Assembly: GCA_016195025.1 (NCBI GenBank)
Contig: JACQAL010000076.1
Span: 62,001 to 126,000 of the forward strand
Source of the DNA: Bacteroidota bacterium
Lineage (GTDB): Bacteria > Bacteroidota > Bacteroidia > Palsa-948
Reading direction: 5' to 3'
DNA: 64,000 bases
Position 1 is the first letter of the stretch, and the number at the start of each line of letters is the position of its first letter. Below are positions 40,202 through 48,418 of the stretch, piece after piece. Below the pieces are notes generated by a model. It worked only from the letters and a program-made list of their open reading frames with translations, made no database searches and was not told the DNA's origin. The position numbers were made by a program, and so were the translations under genes.

Positions 40202-41050
40202 ATGAGAACATCATTCATCCTCCCCATGATGTTCATTTCAACTCTCATCTTTGCGGAAACTAATTTCATTTCTGTCGAGGAAGCAGTCAAAAAGAAATTA
40301 GTGAAGGTTCACATTTACGGAAAAGGCGGGCATTGCGGAGAAGTAATCCGTATGAAAATTCTGAACATGTAGAATTTTCCTGTCGCTTATTCGGTGGAAG
40401 CGGGGAGAAGATTGGATTCGAAAGATTCCTTGCAGCAGGATATTCTGATTACAAAATCTGCCACCGTTCAATTGCTCGCGCACGAAACAAAAACGTATGA
40501 CATTTTCGGAATGTGCTGCCAGGCGCATAATCATTCGCCTGACAGCGGAAGTGTTTTCAGAGTTGGAAAAATGGCAGACAGCAATTTAGTTACGATGGCA
40601 AGGTTCATTGATAAAAATAATTTGCAGAAAAGTTCGGTTGCGCAAAATGCGGTGTGGGTTCTTTCCGATGGAAATCCGATGGAAAGCATCGGAGGCGATG
40701 ACCCGCTCAGCAAAAAAATTCAGCAGTTGATTGCAAAACTTACAGGGAAATCTCTTCCGAAATATAAAACAGAATACAAGCAGAGCGATAATGGAATTGC
40801 ATTCTACAGTCATCCCGCAAAAATCAGCGGCACTTTTGAATATGACATGTTCACGAACGGACTGGCAACGTTTGGAATTTACGATTCGCAAGGTCACGCG
40901 GTGGAAATGTTTTTCACCGATGTTCCGCGCGATAAAGGATTTTACATTTTCAATTATGAATTCAAGACGAGCAATCTTCCCGCAGGAGAATATTATGCGC
41001 GGTTACGATTGGATGGGCAGGTGAAGAAGGAGCAGAAGTTTACGTTTTAA
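40202..41050 (+). pseudogene. Exported protein gene interrupted by an in-frame amber codon
   Basis: From ATG 40202 the frame gives a signal peptide (MRTSFILPMMFISTLIFAE) and 56 codons, then TAG at 40370-40372; the same frame continues to 41050 with no other stop, coding ARFIDKNNLQKSSVAQNAVW, WVLSDGNPMESIG, IFNYEFKTSNLPAGEYYARL and KKEQKFTF. The N-terminal part continues sensibly across the stop (KILNM-stop-NFPVAYSVEAGRRLDSKD), so AAG or CAG to TAG is the likely change. A shortened protein could start at GTG 40394, but without a signal peptide. The mature protein is beta-rich, ends in a domain of the gliding/Por-tail kind and is otherwise unknown. Confidence 0.8.
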
Positions 41051-41052
41051 TT

Positions 41053-41703
41053 TCAGGAAATCAAACCGTCCTTCATAATTAATTTTCTGTCTGCCATGTT
41101 GGCGAGTTCTTCGTTGTGCGTAACAATGATAAATGTCTGCTGAAATTTTTCGCGCAGCGTGAAAAATAAATTATGAAGTTCTCTTGCGTGAATGGAATCC
41201 AAATTTCCCGATGGCTCATCGGCAAGAATTACCGAAGGAGAATTTATTAATGCACGCGCCACTGCAACTCTTTGCTGTTCTCCTCCTGAAAGTTCAGATG
41301 GTTTATGATTTTCTCTTTCACTCAATCCTAAAAAGGAAAGAAGTTCTTTTGCTTTTGTTTCCGCTTCTGATTTTGATTTTCCTGCTATGAAAGCGGGCAG
41401 GCAAATATTTTCCAGCGCTGTAAATTCGGGAAGCAAGTGATGAAACTGAAATACAAATCCTATTTGTTTATTCCTGAACCCGGAAAGTTTTCGCTCGCTG
41501 AGCATTTTAATATTTGTTTCGCTGATGTAAACAGTTCCTCCATCGGCTTTATCAAGCGTTCCTAAAATTTGCAGCAGTGTTGTTTTCCCAGCGCCCGATG
41601 CGCCTACAATGGAAACTATTTCCCCTTTTTTTATTTCGAGTGAAACTCCTTTCAGCACGTGAAGGTTGCCATAGGATTTATGTATGTCTTTTGCTGAAAT
41701 CAT
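41053..41703 (-). CDS. lolD: Lipoprotein-releasing ABC ATPase LolD-type
   Basis: About 216 residues from ATG 41703; an upstream in-frame TTG (41709) is less likely. Walker [14 protein letters not shown] (about 34), the LolD-typical [20 protein letters not shown] near Q-loop, signature [15 protein letters not shown] and Walker [13 protein letters not shown] are all intact. LolD powers LolC/E extraction of lipoproteins from the inner membrane. No LolC/E permease is adjacent, so the partner is elsewhere and MacB/FtsE-like roles are not excluded. The gene ends 3 bases from the convergent interrupted gene. Confidence 0.82.
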   Translation of the reverse strand: MISAKDIHKSYGNLHVLKGVSLEIKKGEIVSIVGASGAGKTTLLQILGTLDKADGGTVYISETNIKMLSERKLSGFRNKQIGFVFQFHHLLPEFTALENICLPAFIAGKSKSEAETKAKELLSFLGLSERENHKPSELSGGEQQRVAVARALINSPSVILADEPSGNLDSIHARELHNLFFTLREKFQQTFIIVTHNEELANMADRKLIMKDGLIS

Positions 41704-41710
41704 TTTCAAC

Positions 41711-41760
41711 GAATAACGAATCGGGCACGAATATACGAATACGAATAGTTGTTATATTCG
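41711..41760. repeat. cgaata repeat array before sucC
   Basis: cgaataacgaatcggg, cgaatatacgaatacgaat and tatattcg: degenerate about 7-base units between lolD and sucC. TATATTCG (41753-41760) may serve as the -7 element of sucC. Confidence 0.5.
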
Positions 41761-41804
41761 CTTCTCTGTTTTTAATTTATAATCTATAATTCATAATTTC
41801 CACT

Positions 41805-42995
41805 ATGAACTTACATGAATACCAGGGAAAACAAATTTTAAAATCTTTCGGAGTAAATGTGCAGGAAGGAATTGTTGCGGAAACCGTTGAACAGGCGGTG
41901 AGCGCAGCAAAACAATTACAGCAGGAAACCAAAACTCCTATTTGGATTGTGAAAGCGCAAGTGCATGCGGGCGGAAGAGGAAAAGCGGGGGGAGTGAAAG
42001 TTGCAAAAACACTGGATGAAGTGAAAGAAAAAGCCACTGCCATTCTTGGAATGAAATTAATTTCGCGCCAAACCGGACCGCAGGGAAAAATTGTTCATAA
42101 AATTTTAATTGCGCAGGATGTTTATTATCCCGGAGAATCTCAAACGAAAGAATATTACATCAGCGTTCTGCTCAACCGCGCGCACGGAAGAAACATGATT
42201 ATTTATTCACAGGAAGGTGGAATGGAAATTGAGGAAGTGGCGGCAAAAACTCCGGAGAAAATTTTCAAAGAAGAAATTGACCCGAAGGTCGGGCTCAAAG
42301 ATTTTCAGTGCAGAAAAATTGCTTTCAATCTTGGTTTAAGTGGGGAAGCATTTAAGAACATGACAAAGTTTACGGCTTCGCTTTACAAAGCATACGAAAC
42401 CATTGACGCTTCTCTCTTCGAAATAAATCCGCTGCTGAAAACTTCCGATAATAAAATAGTTGCCGTTGATTCAAAAGTTGTGCTGGATGAGAACGCGCTT
42501 TTCCGCCATCCTGATTATGCCGCCATGCGTGATAAAATGGAAGAAGACCCCACCGAAGTGGAAGCGGGCGAGCACGATTTGAATTATGTGAAGTTGGATG
42601 GTAATGTGGGCTGCATGGTGAACGGTGCGGGACTTGCAATGGCAACGATGGACATCATTAAACTTTCAGGAGGCGAACCCGCAAACTTTTTAGATGTGGG
42701 CGGCACTGCAAATGCCGAGCGCGTGGAACATGCATTCAGAATTATTCTCAAAGATGCGCACGTGAAAGCAATCCTTGTAAATATTTTCGGAGGCATTGTG
42801 CGCTGCGACCGTGTGGCGCACGGAATTGTGGATGCGTATAAAAATCTTGGCAACATAAAAGTGCCGATTATTGTTCGCCTGCAGGGAACGAATGCGATGG
42901 AAGCAAAAAAAATTATTGATGAATCGGGATTGAAAGTTTTTCCTGCCATTGAGTTGCAGGAAGCAGCCGACTTGGTACAAAAATGTCTTTCTTAA
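41805..42995 (+). CDS. sucC: Succinyl-CoA synthetase beta subunit
   Basis: 396 residues, full length. Hallmarks: MNLHEYQGKQILK start, ATP-grasp region WIVKAQVHAGGRGKAGGVK (about 45-63), the CoA-binding NGAGLAMATMDIIKLSGGEPANFLDVGG (about 260-290; key GAGLAMATMD) and VNIFGGIVRCDRVA. It works with SucD in the TCA cycle, making ATP or GTP from succinyl-CoA. sucD is not next to it. The spacing to fabI is 27 bases, but a separate fabI promoter is visible. Confidence 0.98.
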   Translation: MNLHEYQGKQILKSFGVNVQEGIVAETVEQAVSAAKQLQQETKTPIWIVKAQVHAGGRGKAGGVKVAKTLDEVKEKATAILGMKLISRQTGPQGKIVHKILIAQDVYYPGESQTKEYYISVLLNRAHGRNMIIYSQEGGMEIEEVAAKTPEKIFKEEIDPKVGLKDFQCRKIAFNLGLSGEAFKNMTKFTASLYKAYETIDASLFEINPLLKTSDNKIVAVDSKVVLDENALFRHPDYAAMRDKMEEDPTEVEAGEHDLNYVKLDGNVGCMVNGAGLAMATMDIIKLSGGEPANFLDVGGTANAERVEHAFRIILKDAHVKAILVNIFGGIVRCDRVAHGIVDAYKNLGNIKVPIIVRLQGTNAMEAKKIIDESGLKVFPAIELQEAADLVQKCLS

Positions 42996-43001
42996 ATTCT
43001 C

Positions 43002-43009
43002 TATCTTTG
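43002..43009 (+). promoter_or_regulatory. -7 promoter element TATCTTTG of fabI
   Basis: TAnnTTTG 13 bases before the fabI ATG, in the 27-base gap after sucC. Confidence 0.5.
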
Positions 43010-43022
43010 CCAAAATTATTTT

Positions 43023-43835
43023 ATGCCGGATAATTTACTGAAAGGAAAACGGGGAATCATCACAGGCGCGCTTGATGCAAATTCTATTGCGTGGAAGGTT
43101 GCCGGCAGAGCATACCAGCAAGGCGCAACATTCACTCTTACCAATGCACCGGTTGCCATGCGCATGGGGGAAATAAAAAAATTAGCAGACGAAACCAAAT
43201 CCGAAATTATTCCTGCTGATGCAACTTCTGTGGAAGATTTAACAACGCTGTTTCAAAAATCACAGGAAGTTCTCGGAGGGAAAATTGATTTTGTTCTTCA
43301 TTCAATAGGAATGTCGCCCAATGTGAGAAAAAATATTCCGTATACGGAACTCAACTATGAATTTTATCATAAGTCCATAGATATTTCTGCGATGTCACTT
43401 CATAAAATGCTGAGCGTAGCCATGAAACTGGATGCATTGAATGAGAACGCAAGCATTGTTGCTCTTTCTTACATTGCAGCGCAGCGCACCTATCCTTTTT
43501 ACAATGATATGGCAGAAGCAAAAGCCATGCTCGAAAGCATTGCGCGGAGTTTCGGCTATCACTATGGAAAGAAAAAGAAAGTTCGCGTGAACACTGTTTC
43601 GCAGTCGCCAACCAAAACCACTGCCGGTTCGGGCATCAAGGGCTTTGAAGATTTTTACAACTATGCGGAAGCAATTTCTCCGCTGGGAAATGCCAGTGCG
43701 GAATCCTGTGCAGATGTTTGCATCGCGCTGTTTTCTGATTTAACACGAATGATTACTATGCAGAATATTTATAATGACGGTGGCTATTCAACTACCGGAG
43801 TGAGCATGGAAGCAATGGAAAAATTTAAATCCTGA
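43023..43835 (+). CDS. fabI: Enoyl-ACP reductase FabI
   Basis: 270 residues. Rossmann start GKRGIITGALDANSIAWKVA, HSIGMSPNVRKN, and catalytic Tyr-x6-Lys (FYNDMAEAKAMLESIARSF, about 160-178), then VNTVSQSPTKTTAGSGI. It reduces enoyl-ACP with NAD(P)H in the last step of fatty-acid elongation and is the classic triclosan target. The dinucleotide loop reads GALDANSIA rather than the more usual GVANERSIA. The next gene starts 3 bases after the stop. Confidence 0.95.
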   Translation: MPDNLLKGKRGIITGALDANSIAWKVAGRAYQQGATFTLTNAPVAMRMGEIKKLADETKSEIIPADATSVEDLTTLFQKSQEVLGGKIDFVLHSIGMSPNVRKNIPYTELNYEFYHKSIDISAMSLHKMLSVAMKLDALNENASIVALSYIAAQRTYPFYNDMAEAKAMLESIARSFGYHYGKKKKVRVNTVSQSPTKTTAGSGIKGFEDFYNYAEAISPLGNASAESCADVCIALFSDLTRMITMQNIYNDGGYSTTGVSMEAMEKFKS

Positions 43836-43838
43836 TAT

Positions 43839-44513
43839 ATGAAAAAAAAATTTACAATAACACTTCTTCTTCTTTCTTTCTGCCTTCTGAATAATTTTCT
43901 CTATGCGCAGAAATCAAAATTTAAAAAAACCATCCGCGGGGAATTTCAACTGCCGCGCGCAACGTGGAACAAAGCATTCACCAAAACTTTTTCAGGCGTA
44001 TTCAATTCAGGCATCTCTCTGAATTTCGGAACAAAACATTTCAGCGTGGGTCCGTTTTATAGTTTAACGCAGTACCAGGTTTTTCCCCGTTTGTTTGACG
44101 ACCCGCATGTGATTCAGACAAATCATACCGGTGGATTAGTTTTTCATTTAGATAAACTTACTGAAACCGGAAACGGAATGTGGTCGGCTTTCATTATGCC
44201 CGGTTATAGTTGGATTAAATACTCGCGCATTCTTTGCAAGGATAACGGACATCCGCCTTATCAGCCGCAATCTTCCGCCAAAAGCATAAACATTGGCGGC
44301 TCTTACACCATGATGCTCGATGAATGGGTGGGAGTGGGTTTTATTGTCGGCTTCAACATGGTTGACCATGTTTTCTATCCCGAAAATGTTTGCCTTGACC
44401 AATGGCAATCATACGATACGGATGATTACAAAGGTGATTTGAAAAATATTTTCTTCGGATTTAATTTTTACTTCGACCTTGCTTACAAGGCGCCAACTGC
44501 TTCGGAAGAGTAA
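43839..44513 (+). CDS. Exported porin-like barrel protein, unknown
   Basis: 224 residues with signal peptide ending FLYAQ. Alternating strands (GVFNSGISLNFGTKHFSVGPFYSLTQYQVF, key GxSxNFGxxxFxVGPxY) and a Phe-rich last strand (NIFFGFNFYFDLAY) suggest a small 8-10 stranded outer-membrane barrel. Two central cysteines (LCKDNGHPP, VCLDQW) may form a disulfide. It starts 3 bases after fabI, so it is likely cotranscribed. I recognise no named family. Confidence 0.75.
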   Translation: MKKKFTITLLLLSFCLLNNFLYAQKSKFKKTIRGEFQLPRATWNKAFTKTFSGVFNSGISLNFGTKHFSVGPFYSLTQYQVFPRLFDDPHVIQTNHTGGLVFHLDKLTETGNGMWSAFIMPGYSWIKYSRILCKDNGHPPYQPQSSAKSINIGGSYTMMLDEWVGVGFIVGFNMVDHVFYPENVCLDQWQSYDTDDYKGDLKNIFFGFNFYFDLAYKAPTASEE

Positions 44514-44527
44514 TTTTTATTTAGTAG

Positions 44528-44599
44528 AGCGGGAAACGGGATTTGAACCCGCGACCTTCAGTTTGGGAAACTGACATTCTACCCCTGAACTATTCCCGC
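44528..44599 (-). tRNA. tRNA-Gly (anticodon CCC)
   Basis: Minus-strand cloverleaf: acceptor GCGGGAA/TTCCCGC, anticodon stem TCAGT/ACTGA with loop TTCCCAA (anticodon CCC), T-loop GGTTCAAATCC and discriminator U. 3' CCA is not encoded. Confidence 0.95.
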
Positions 44600-44607
44600 A
44601 TGAAGAG

Positions 44608-44681
44608 TCGGGGTGAGAGGATTTGAACCTCCGATCTCCACGTCCCGAACGTGGCGCGATACCGGGCTTCGCTACACCCCG
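44608..44681 (-). tRNA. tRNA-Pro (anticodon CGG)
   Basis: Acceptor CGGGGTG/CACCCCG with discriminator A, anticodon stem CCACG/CGTGG with loop TTCGGGA (anticodon CGG). Transcribed just upstream of the Gly tRNA on the same strand, 8 bases apart, so the two form one transcript. CCA not encoded. Confidence 0.95.
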
Positions 44682-44719
44682 ATGAAAAAGAGCACAAATG
44701 TAAATTAAAAAGCAGTGTG

Positions 44720-46621
44720 TTAATTCAAACTTTTCAGAAACTCCACGCGCTGCTGCACCTGCTCGTTTTTTCTTTCCGATAAATATTTTTCATAGCAGAA
44801 CAACGAACGGTTTTTATCTTTCAACTGGAAATAAACGGAGCCGAGATTCTGATACATTTCGGGATAAGCGGAAGCGGCATGAAGAAATGCATTGGCGGAA
44901 AATTGTTTGGCAGCATTCATCCATCCGTAATAAAAACAAAACGCAATGAGATTATGCTCTTCGTCCGGAAAATATTGCCGGTGGAAAAGCAACGATGCAA
45001 CAGAAGCATTTTTCTTTTCATGCATGAGAGAATCAATTTCTTCATTGGAAAAATTTTTGACAGAAGATAAAAGCGATTGCTCGCTGAGAGGCGGAACGAT
45101 GTTTGCAAAATCATTTTTCAGATACACGGCTGCATTTCCATCCACATAGGCGAGCCGCCAGTTGAATTGCTTCTGAAGAAAAACAATCCATTCGGGCGTG
45201 ACGAAATAAGAAAAAATAATTATGTCGGGATTATATTTATCGAGAAGATTTTGTTTTTGCGCATCGCCCTCTGCATTCACCTGTTCGTTAAAATTTTTTT
45301 CTCCCATGAAATCCACCCGCCCGTCAATGGAAACTTTTTGGTTGGTGAAGAATTCAAGATAGCCACCATAATCCATCTGGTTCAGAATTTTTCCGCGGAC
45401 ATTATTTTTCAGCAGCCATTCCGTTGCTTTTACGGGAAGATTGTGATTGCTCCAGCCAAAACCAAACCGGTACGAAGCGCGGTAATGAATGTACAATGCA
45501 TTGCTTCGAATAAAAAAAATCAGGAGAAGGCAAAGCAAGATGAACGCAACTGAAAATTGTTTGAAATAGTTGCCTGCAAAAGAAAGTTTTGCCTGCTTCA
45601 GTTTAGTAGTTACTTTTTTTTCTCTGATAAATCCTAAAATAACAATGGGAGTAACAGCAAAAATAAAGTAGCCGGTATTTTTCACAGCGGAAAAAGCAAA
45701 ATAGAAAAAGACAAGAAAGAGCAGCCACTCGTGCAGTTTTCTTTTTTTATATCCCACAATCAGAGAGAGAAAAGCAATTACGGTGAACAGGTCAAAGAAA
45801 ATCCATTGGTGAAAGAGCGCGTGAAAAAATCCTCCTTCATATAAATGCGCGCTGAACGGGCTTTGAAGTTCGCGGATGCTTTCTTTAAAAACATTTCCGC
45901 TTTTAAGCGCCACCGCCTGTTCGAACGGGAAAATAAATCCGTTCAGCCCATAGGGATTCAGAAAGCAAACAAGCAGCGATGCGCTTCCGTAAATGAGAAA
46001 TGTTTTAGAAAGTTTTTTTTCTTTCCAATAAACAGAAACAGCGTAACAACCCAGCGCAACTAATCCGAGAATGAAAAGCGAATGCATGTTCACCCATAAA
46101 AGCATGACCAGCGGAAGCCAGCGGATTATTTTTTCATTTCCTTCATAGTGCTTTTGGAGGATATATAATGTAACACAAAGCAGCAGCCACGAAACTGAAT
46201 GCGGGCGGATTTCAAACAGGGGAGAAACAGCAAAGACAGCGAGGAGGAAAATACACGAAGAAAAATACGAGTCGGCAGAAGCAGCCGGCAGCCGGCAGGA
46301 AATTCTTTTATATAGAAAAAATAATGCTCCTGAAATAAAAAGTGAATTGATAAGAATTAATCCCGCGCTTCCGGCAAGGGAATAAATTCCATAGAGGAGA
46401 AGTTGATATATCCAGTTGAGGTCAATGTATTTTATTCCTTCGGTGGTGTAAGTGAAAATATCATTGGGAGGAAGAGAAAAATTTTCCATCATCCATCTTC
46501 CTGCGTGAAGATGAAAGCCGATGTCTTCTCCGTAAATATTTCTGAAAGAAAAAAAGAGCGCGACAATTCCTGTAAACAGAAAACAACTGTTTCTCAGATT
46601 GATTTTATCTGAAGCGTACAT
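44720..46621 (-). CDS. Multi-pass membrane protein, GT-C-like, with C-terminal soluble region
   Basis: 633 residues from ATG 46621. About ten membrane helices cover residues 12-370. Charged signatures in the first periplasmic loop (GEDIGFHLHAGRWMMENFSLPPNDIFTY, key D and H residues) resemble GT-C glycosyltransferases or oligosaccharide-moving enzymes. The C-terminal 250 residues hold a predicted soluble beta region (QMDYGGYLEFFTNQKVSIDGRVDF) and a TPR-like end (MYQNLGSVYFQLKDKNRSLFCYEKYL). The sugar substrate is unknown. A loop near 110-117 (RLPAASAD) is encoded by ccggcag repeats. Confidence 0.78.
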   Translation of the reverse strand: MYASDKINLRNSCFLFTGIVALFFSFRNIYGEDIGFHLHAGRWMMENFSLPPNDIFTYTTEGIKYIDLNWIYQLLLYGIYSLAGSAGLILINSLFISGALFFLYKRISCRLPAASADSYFSSCIFLLAVFAVSPLFEIRPHSVSWLLLCVTLYILQKHYEGNEKIIRWLPLVMLLWVNMHSLFILGLVALGCYAVSVYWKEKKLSKTFLIYGSASLLVCFLNPYGLNGFIFPFEQAVALKSGNVFKESIRELQSPFSAHLYEGGFFHALFHQWIFFDLFTVIAFLSLIVGYKKRKLHEWLLFLVFFYFAFSAVKNTGYFIFAVTPIVILGFIREKKVTTKLKQAKLSFAGNYFKQFSVAFILLCLLLIFFIRSNALYIHYRASYRFGFGWSNHNLPVKATEWLLKNNVRGKILNQMDYGGYLEFFTNQKVSIDGRVDFMGEKNFNEQVNAEGDAQKQNLLDKYNPDIIIFSYFVTPEWIVFLQKQFNWRLAYVDGNAAVYLKNDFANIVPPLSEQSLLSSVKNFSNEEIDSLMHEKKNASVASLLFHRQYFPDEEHNLIAFCFYYGWMNAAKQFSANAFLHAASAYPEMYQNLGSVYFQLKDKNRSLFCYEKYLSERKNEQVQQRVEFLKSLN

Positions 46622-46650
46622 ATATAGAAATCCTTATTTTTGCCTCCCTT

Positions 46651-46658
46651 TATTTTTG
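46651..46658 (+). promoter_or_regulatory. -7 promoter element TATTTTTG of tRNA-Leu
   Basis: TAnnTTTG 15 bases before the mature tRNA-Leu 5' end; a second copy lies at 46635-46642. Confidence 0.45.
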
Positions 46659-46673
46659 TTATTGTTCTTTAAT

Positions 46674-46755
46674 GCCCGGGTGGTGGAATTGGTAGACACG
46701 TACGTTTGAGGTGCGTAAGCCGAAAGGTGTGCAGGTTCAAATCCTGTCCCGGGTA
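46674..46755 (+). tRNA. tRNA-Leu (anticodon GAG)
   Basis: 82-nt class II tRNA: acceptor GCCCGGG/CCCGGGT with discriminator A, anticodon stem TACGT/GCGTA with loop TTGAGGT (anticodon GAG), a long variable arm and T-loop GGTTCAAATCC. CCA not encoded. Confidence 0.95.
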
Positions 46756-46774
46756 CAAATCATTCATAGATTCT

Positions 46775-48394
46775 TTATCTGAAAATATCGGCAAACGAAA
46801 GCGGGCGTTCTTTTTCCCGCCACACAAAGTCCTTCAGTTTGAAATCTTCGGGAGTAAATTCTTTCATAGGGAAAAGCGTGGCATCGGGTTTTTTGAGGAA
46901 GGTAATTTTTTTCACTTCCTCGTCCTTCACATAAATCATGAGGTTGCTGCACATCGCTTTGTTCACGCCAATTAATTTTTCTTTGTCTTTGGCGAAATAA
47001 ATTGTTTCTCCGTTTCCTTCCACGTGAATCTTCGAAAGTTTGTTGTCTTTGAAATAGCCCGTCATTTTCTTTCCTTTGATTTGATTGTACTTCAGAGAAT
47101 CCTCTTTTGAAATGATGAACGCAAGTTTATCGAGATACATGTTTTTAATTTCTCCTTCCACAATTTTGATTTCAATCTTCTCGGCAGTGAGTTGGTTTTT
47201 TTCGCTCCAGAGAACGGGATGGCGGAACATGCGCATGAGCGAATCCTTCGAAGAATAAACCAGCGAATCGCAATTGCCCTGCATATCGCTCTTGTAGAAT
47301 TTCACTTTATGCCAGGCAAATAATTTCCGCCAGGTAATGGAAGTGTCTTTTTCATTTTTGGTGTTAAGCGGATGCGTGTCCACCGAGCGAAGCGTATCGC
47401 CATGCAGGAAGAGCGTGTCGTTGTCAAAATATTCTTTCAGCACCGCGCTGCCGGTAACGGTAGATGTTTCCAGTTTTCCCTGGTGAAGCGCCCAATCGCC
47501 CGAAACGACAATATGTTCTGCCGTGTCAATGATGGAAACATTTCCCATAGCGCGCCCAAGGTTTTTTTGCTTGTCAAGGAAAATGCTGTCGCCCTGCATT
47601 TTCTGCCCTTGCGAAACGATGTAGGCATTTTTGCGGAATAGGGCTAAATCGTTATCGGTGTTGTACCAGCCGCTTTCGCAATACACGTAGGTGTCGGTGC
47701 CTTTGATGTGCGTGGGACCGAGGAAATACGCGGTGTTGTTTGCGCCATTGTAATTGAGCGTGTCGCAGTTGATTTTATATTCGGGATTGATGAGTACCAC
47801 ATTTTTCTTGAAGGAGTAAAAACTTTTCTTCGGATTGAAGTAACCGAGTTCGCTGGTGAGTGTGTTTTGTTTGCTCACAATGGTTCCGCCATTGGGATAA
47901 TTCGCCTGCCCGGCTTTCATGTCGTAATAAAGAAGTTCGGTGGTGAGCGTGGTGTTTCCCTGCACGTAGCGCACATTTTTGTGGAGTTCCGCCATGCGGG
48001 CATTGCCGTTGTACTTCAGCATGTCGCCATAAATGTTTACCGAATCGCCCTGCTGAATGCGCACGTGGCTGAAAGCATCCATGGAATTATTGGGATAGAG
48101 ATAGGCGCTGTCGCAGAAGAGAAGGGCATCTTCGTGTTTGAAAGAAACATTTCCGAGAAGGCGCTTCACCTCTTTGCCGAGCGATTCGTCAAACTCAAGC
48201 GAGTTGGCATGGAGGAGTTCTATTTTTTTTGCGCTTTGCTGCGCAAAGGAGGAATAAGGAATAAGGTATAAAGGTATAAGGGAAAGGCAGAGCAACCGTT
48301 TGAAGTTAGAGGTTAGAGGTTTGAAGTTTGAAGTTGAACATCTAACATCTAACATCAAACTTCTGACTTTCATATTTCGTATGGTTCGTATCAT
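46775..48394 (-). CDS. OstA-like/LptA-like LPS-transport protein
   Basis: 539 residues at most. After the signal region come repeated beta-jellyroll turns of OstA/LptA type: KIELLHANSLEFDESLGKEVKRLLGNVSFKHED (key residues LHANSLEF, LLGNV), GDMLKYNGNARMAELHKNV and similar motifs about every 60 residues to about 410. Family knowledge: OstA/LptA proteins bridge LPS from the inner to the outer membrane. ATGs at 48394 and 48373 are both possible; the region between start and FAQQ (LCLSLIPLYLIPYSSFAQ) is signal peptide, largely encoded by heptamer repeats (48246-48362). Confidence 0.87.
   Translation of the reverse strand: MIRTIRNMKVRSLMLDVRCSTSNFKPLTSNFKRLLCLSLIPLYLIPYSSFAQQSAKKIELLHANSLEFDESLGKEVKRLLGNVSFKHEDALLFCDSAYLYPNNSMDAFSHVRIQQGDSVNIYGDMLKYNGNARMAELHKNVRYVQGNTTLTTELLYYDMKAGQANYPNGGTIVSKQNTLTSELGYFNPKKSFYSFKKNVVLINPEYKINCDTLNYNGANNTAYFLGPTHIKGTDTYVYCESGWYNTDNDLALFRKNAYIVSQGQKMQGDSIFLDKQKNLGRAMGNVSIIDTAEHIVVSGDWALHQGKLETSTVTGSAVLKEYFDNDTLFLHGDTLRSVDTHPLNTKNEKDTSITWRKLFAWHKVKFYKSDMQGNCDSLVYSSKDSLMRMFRHPVLWSEKNQLTAEKIEIKIVEGEIKNMYLDKLAFIISKEDSLKYNQIKGKKMTGYFKDNKLSKIHVEGNGETIYFAKDKEKLIGVNKAMCSNLMIYVKDEEVKKITFLKKPDATLFPMKEFTPEDFKLKDFVWREKERPLSFADIFR
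48298..48362. repeat. Heptamer arrays in the start of the OstA-like gene
   Basis: gttagaggttagagg, gtttgaagtttgaag, catctaacatctaac: three heptamer types in a row. With the neighbouring aaggtataaaggtataa (about 48252-48272) they code the whole N-terminal signal region. Confidence 0.75.
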
Positions 48395-48418
48395 TTCGCT
48401 TACGCTGTTTTTCTAAGA

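Noticed and set aside
44528-44681. Possible integration site at the tRNA pair
   Set aside because: No integrase, duplicated tRNA end or phage-like genes flank it.
47708-48271. 187-residue ORF opposite the OstA-like gene
   Set aside because: Shadow frame of the well-supported minus-strand gene.
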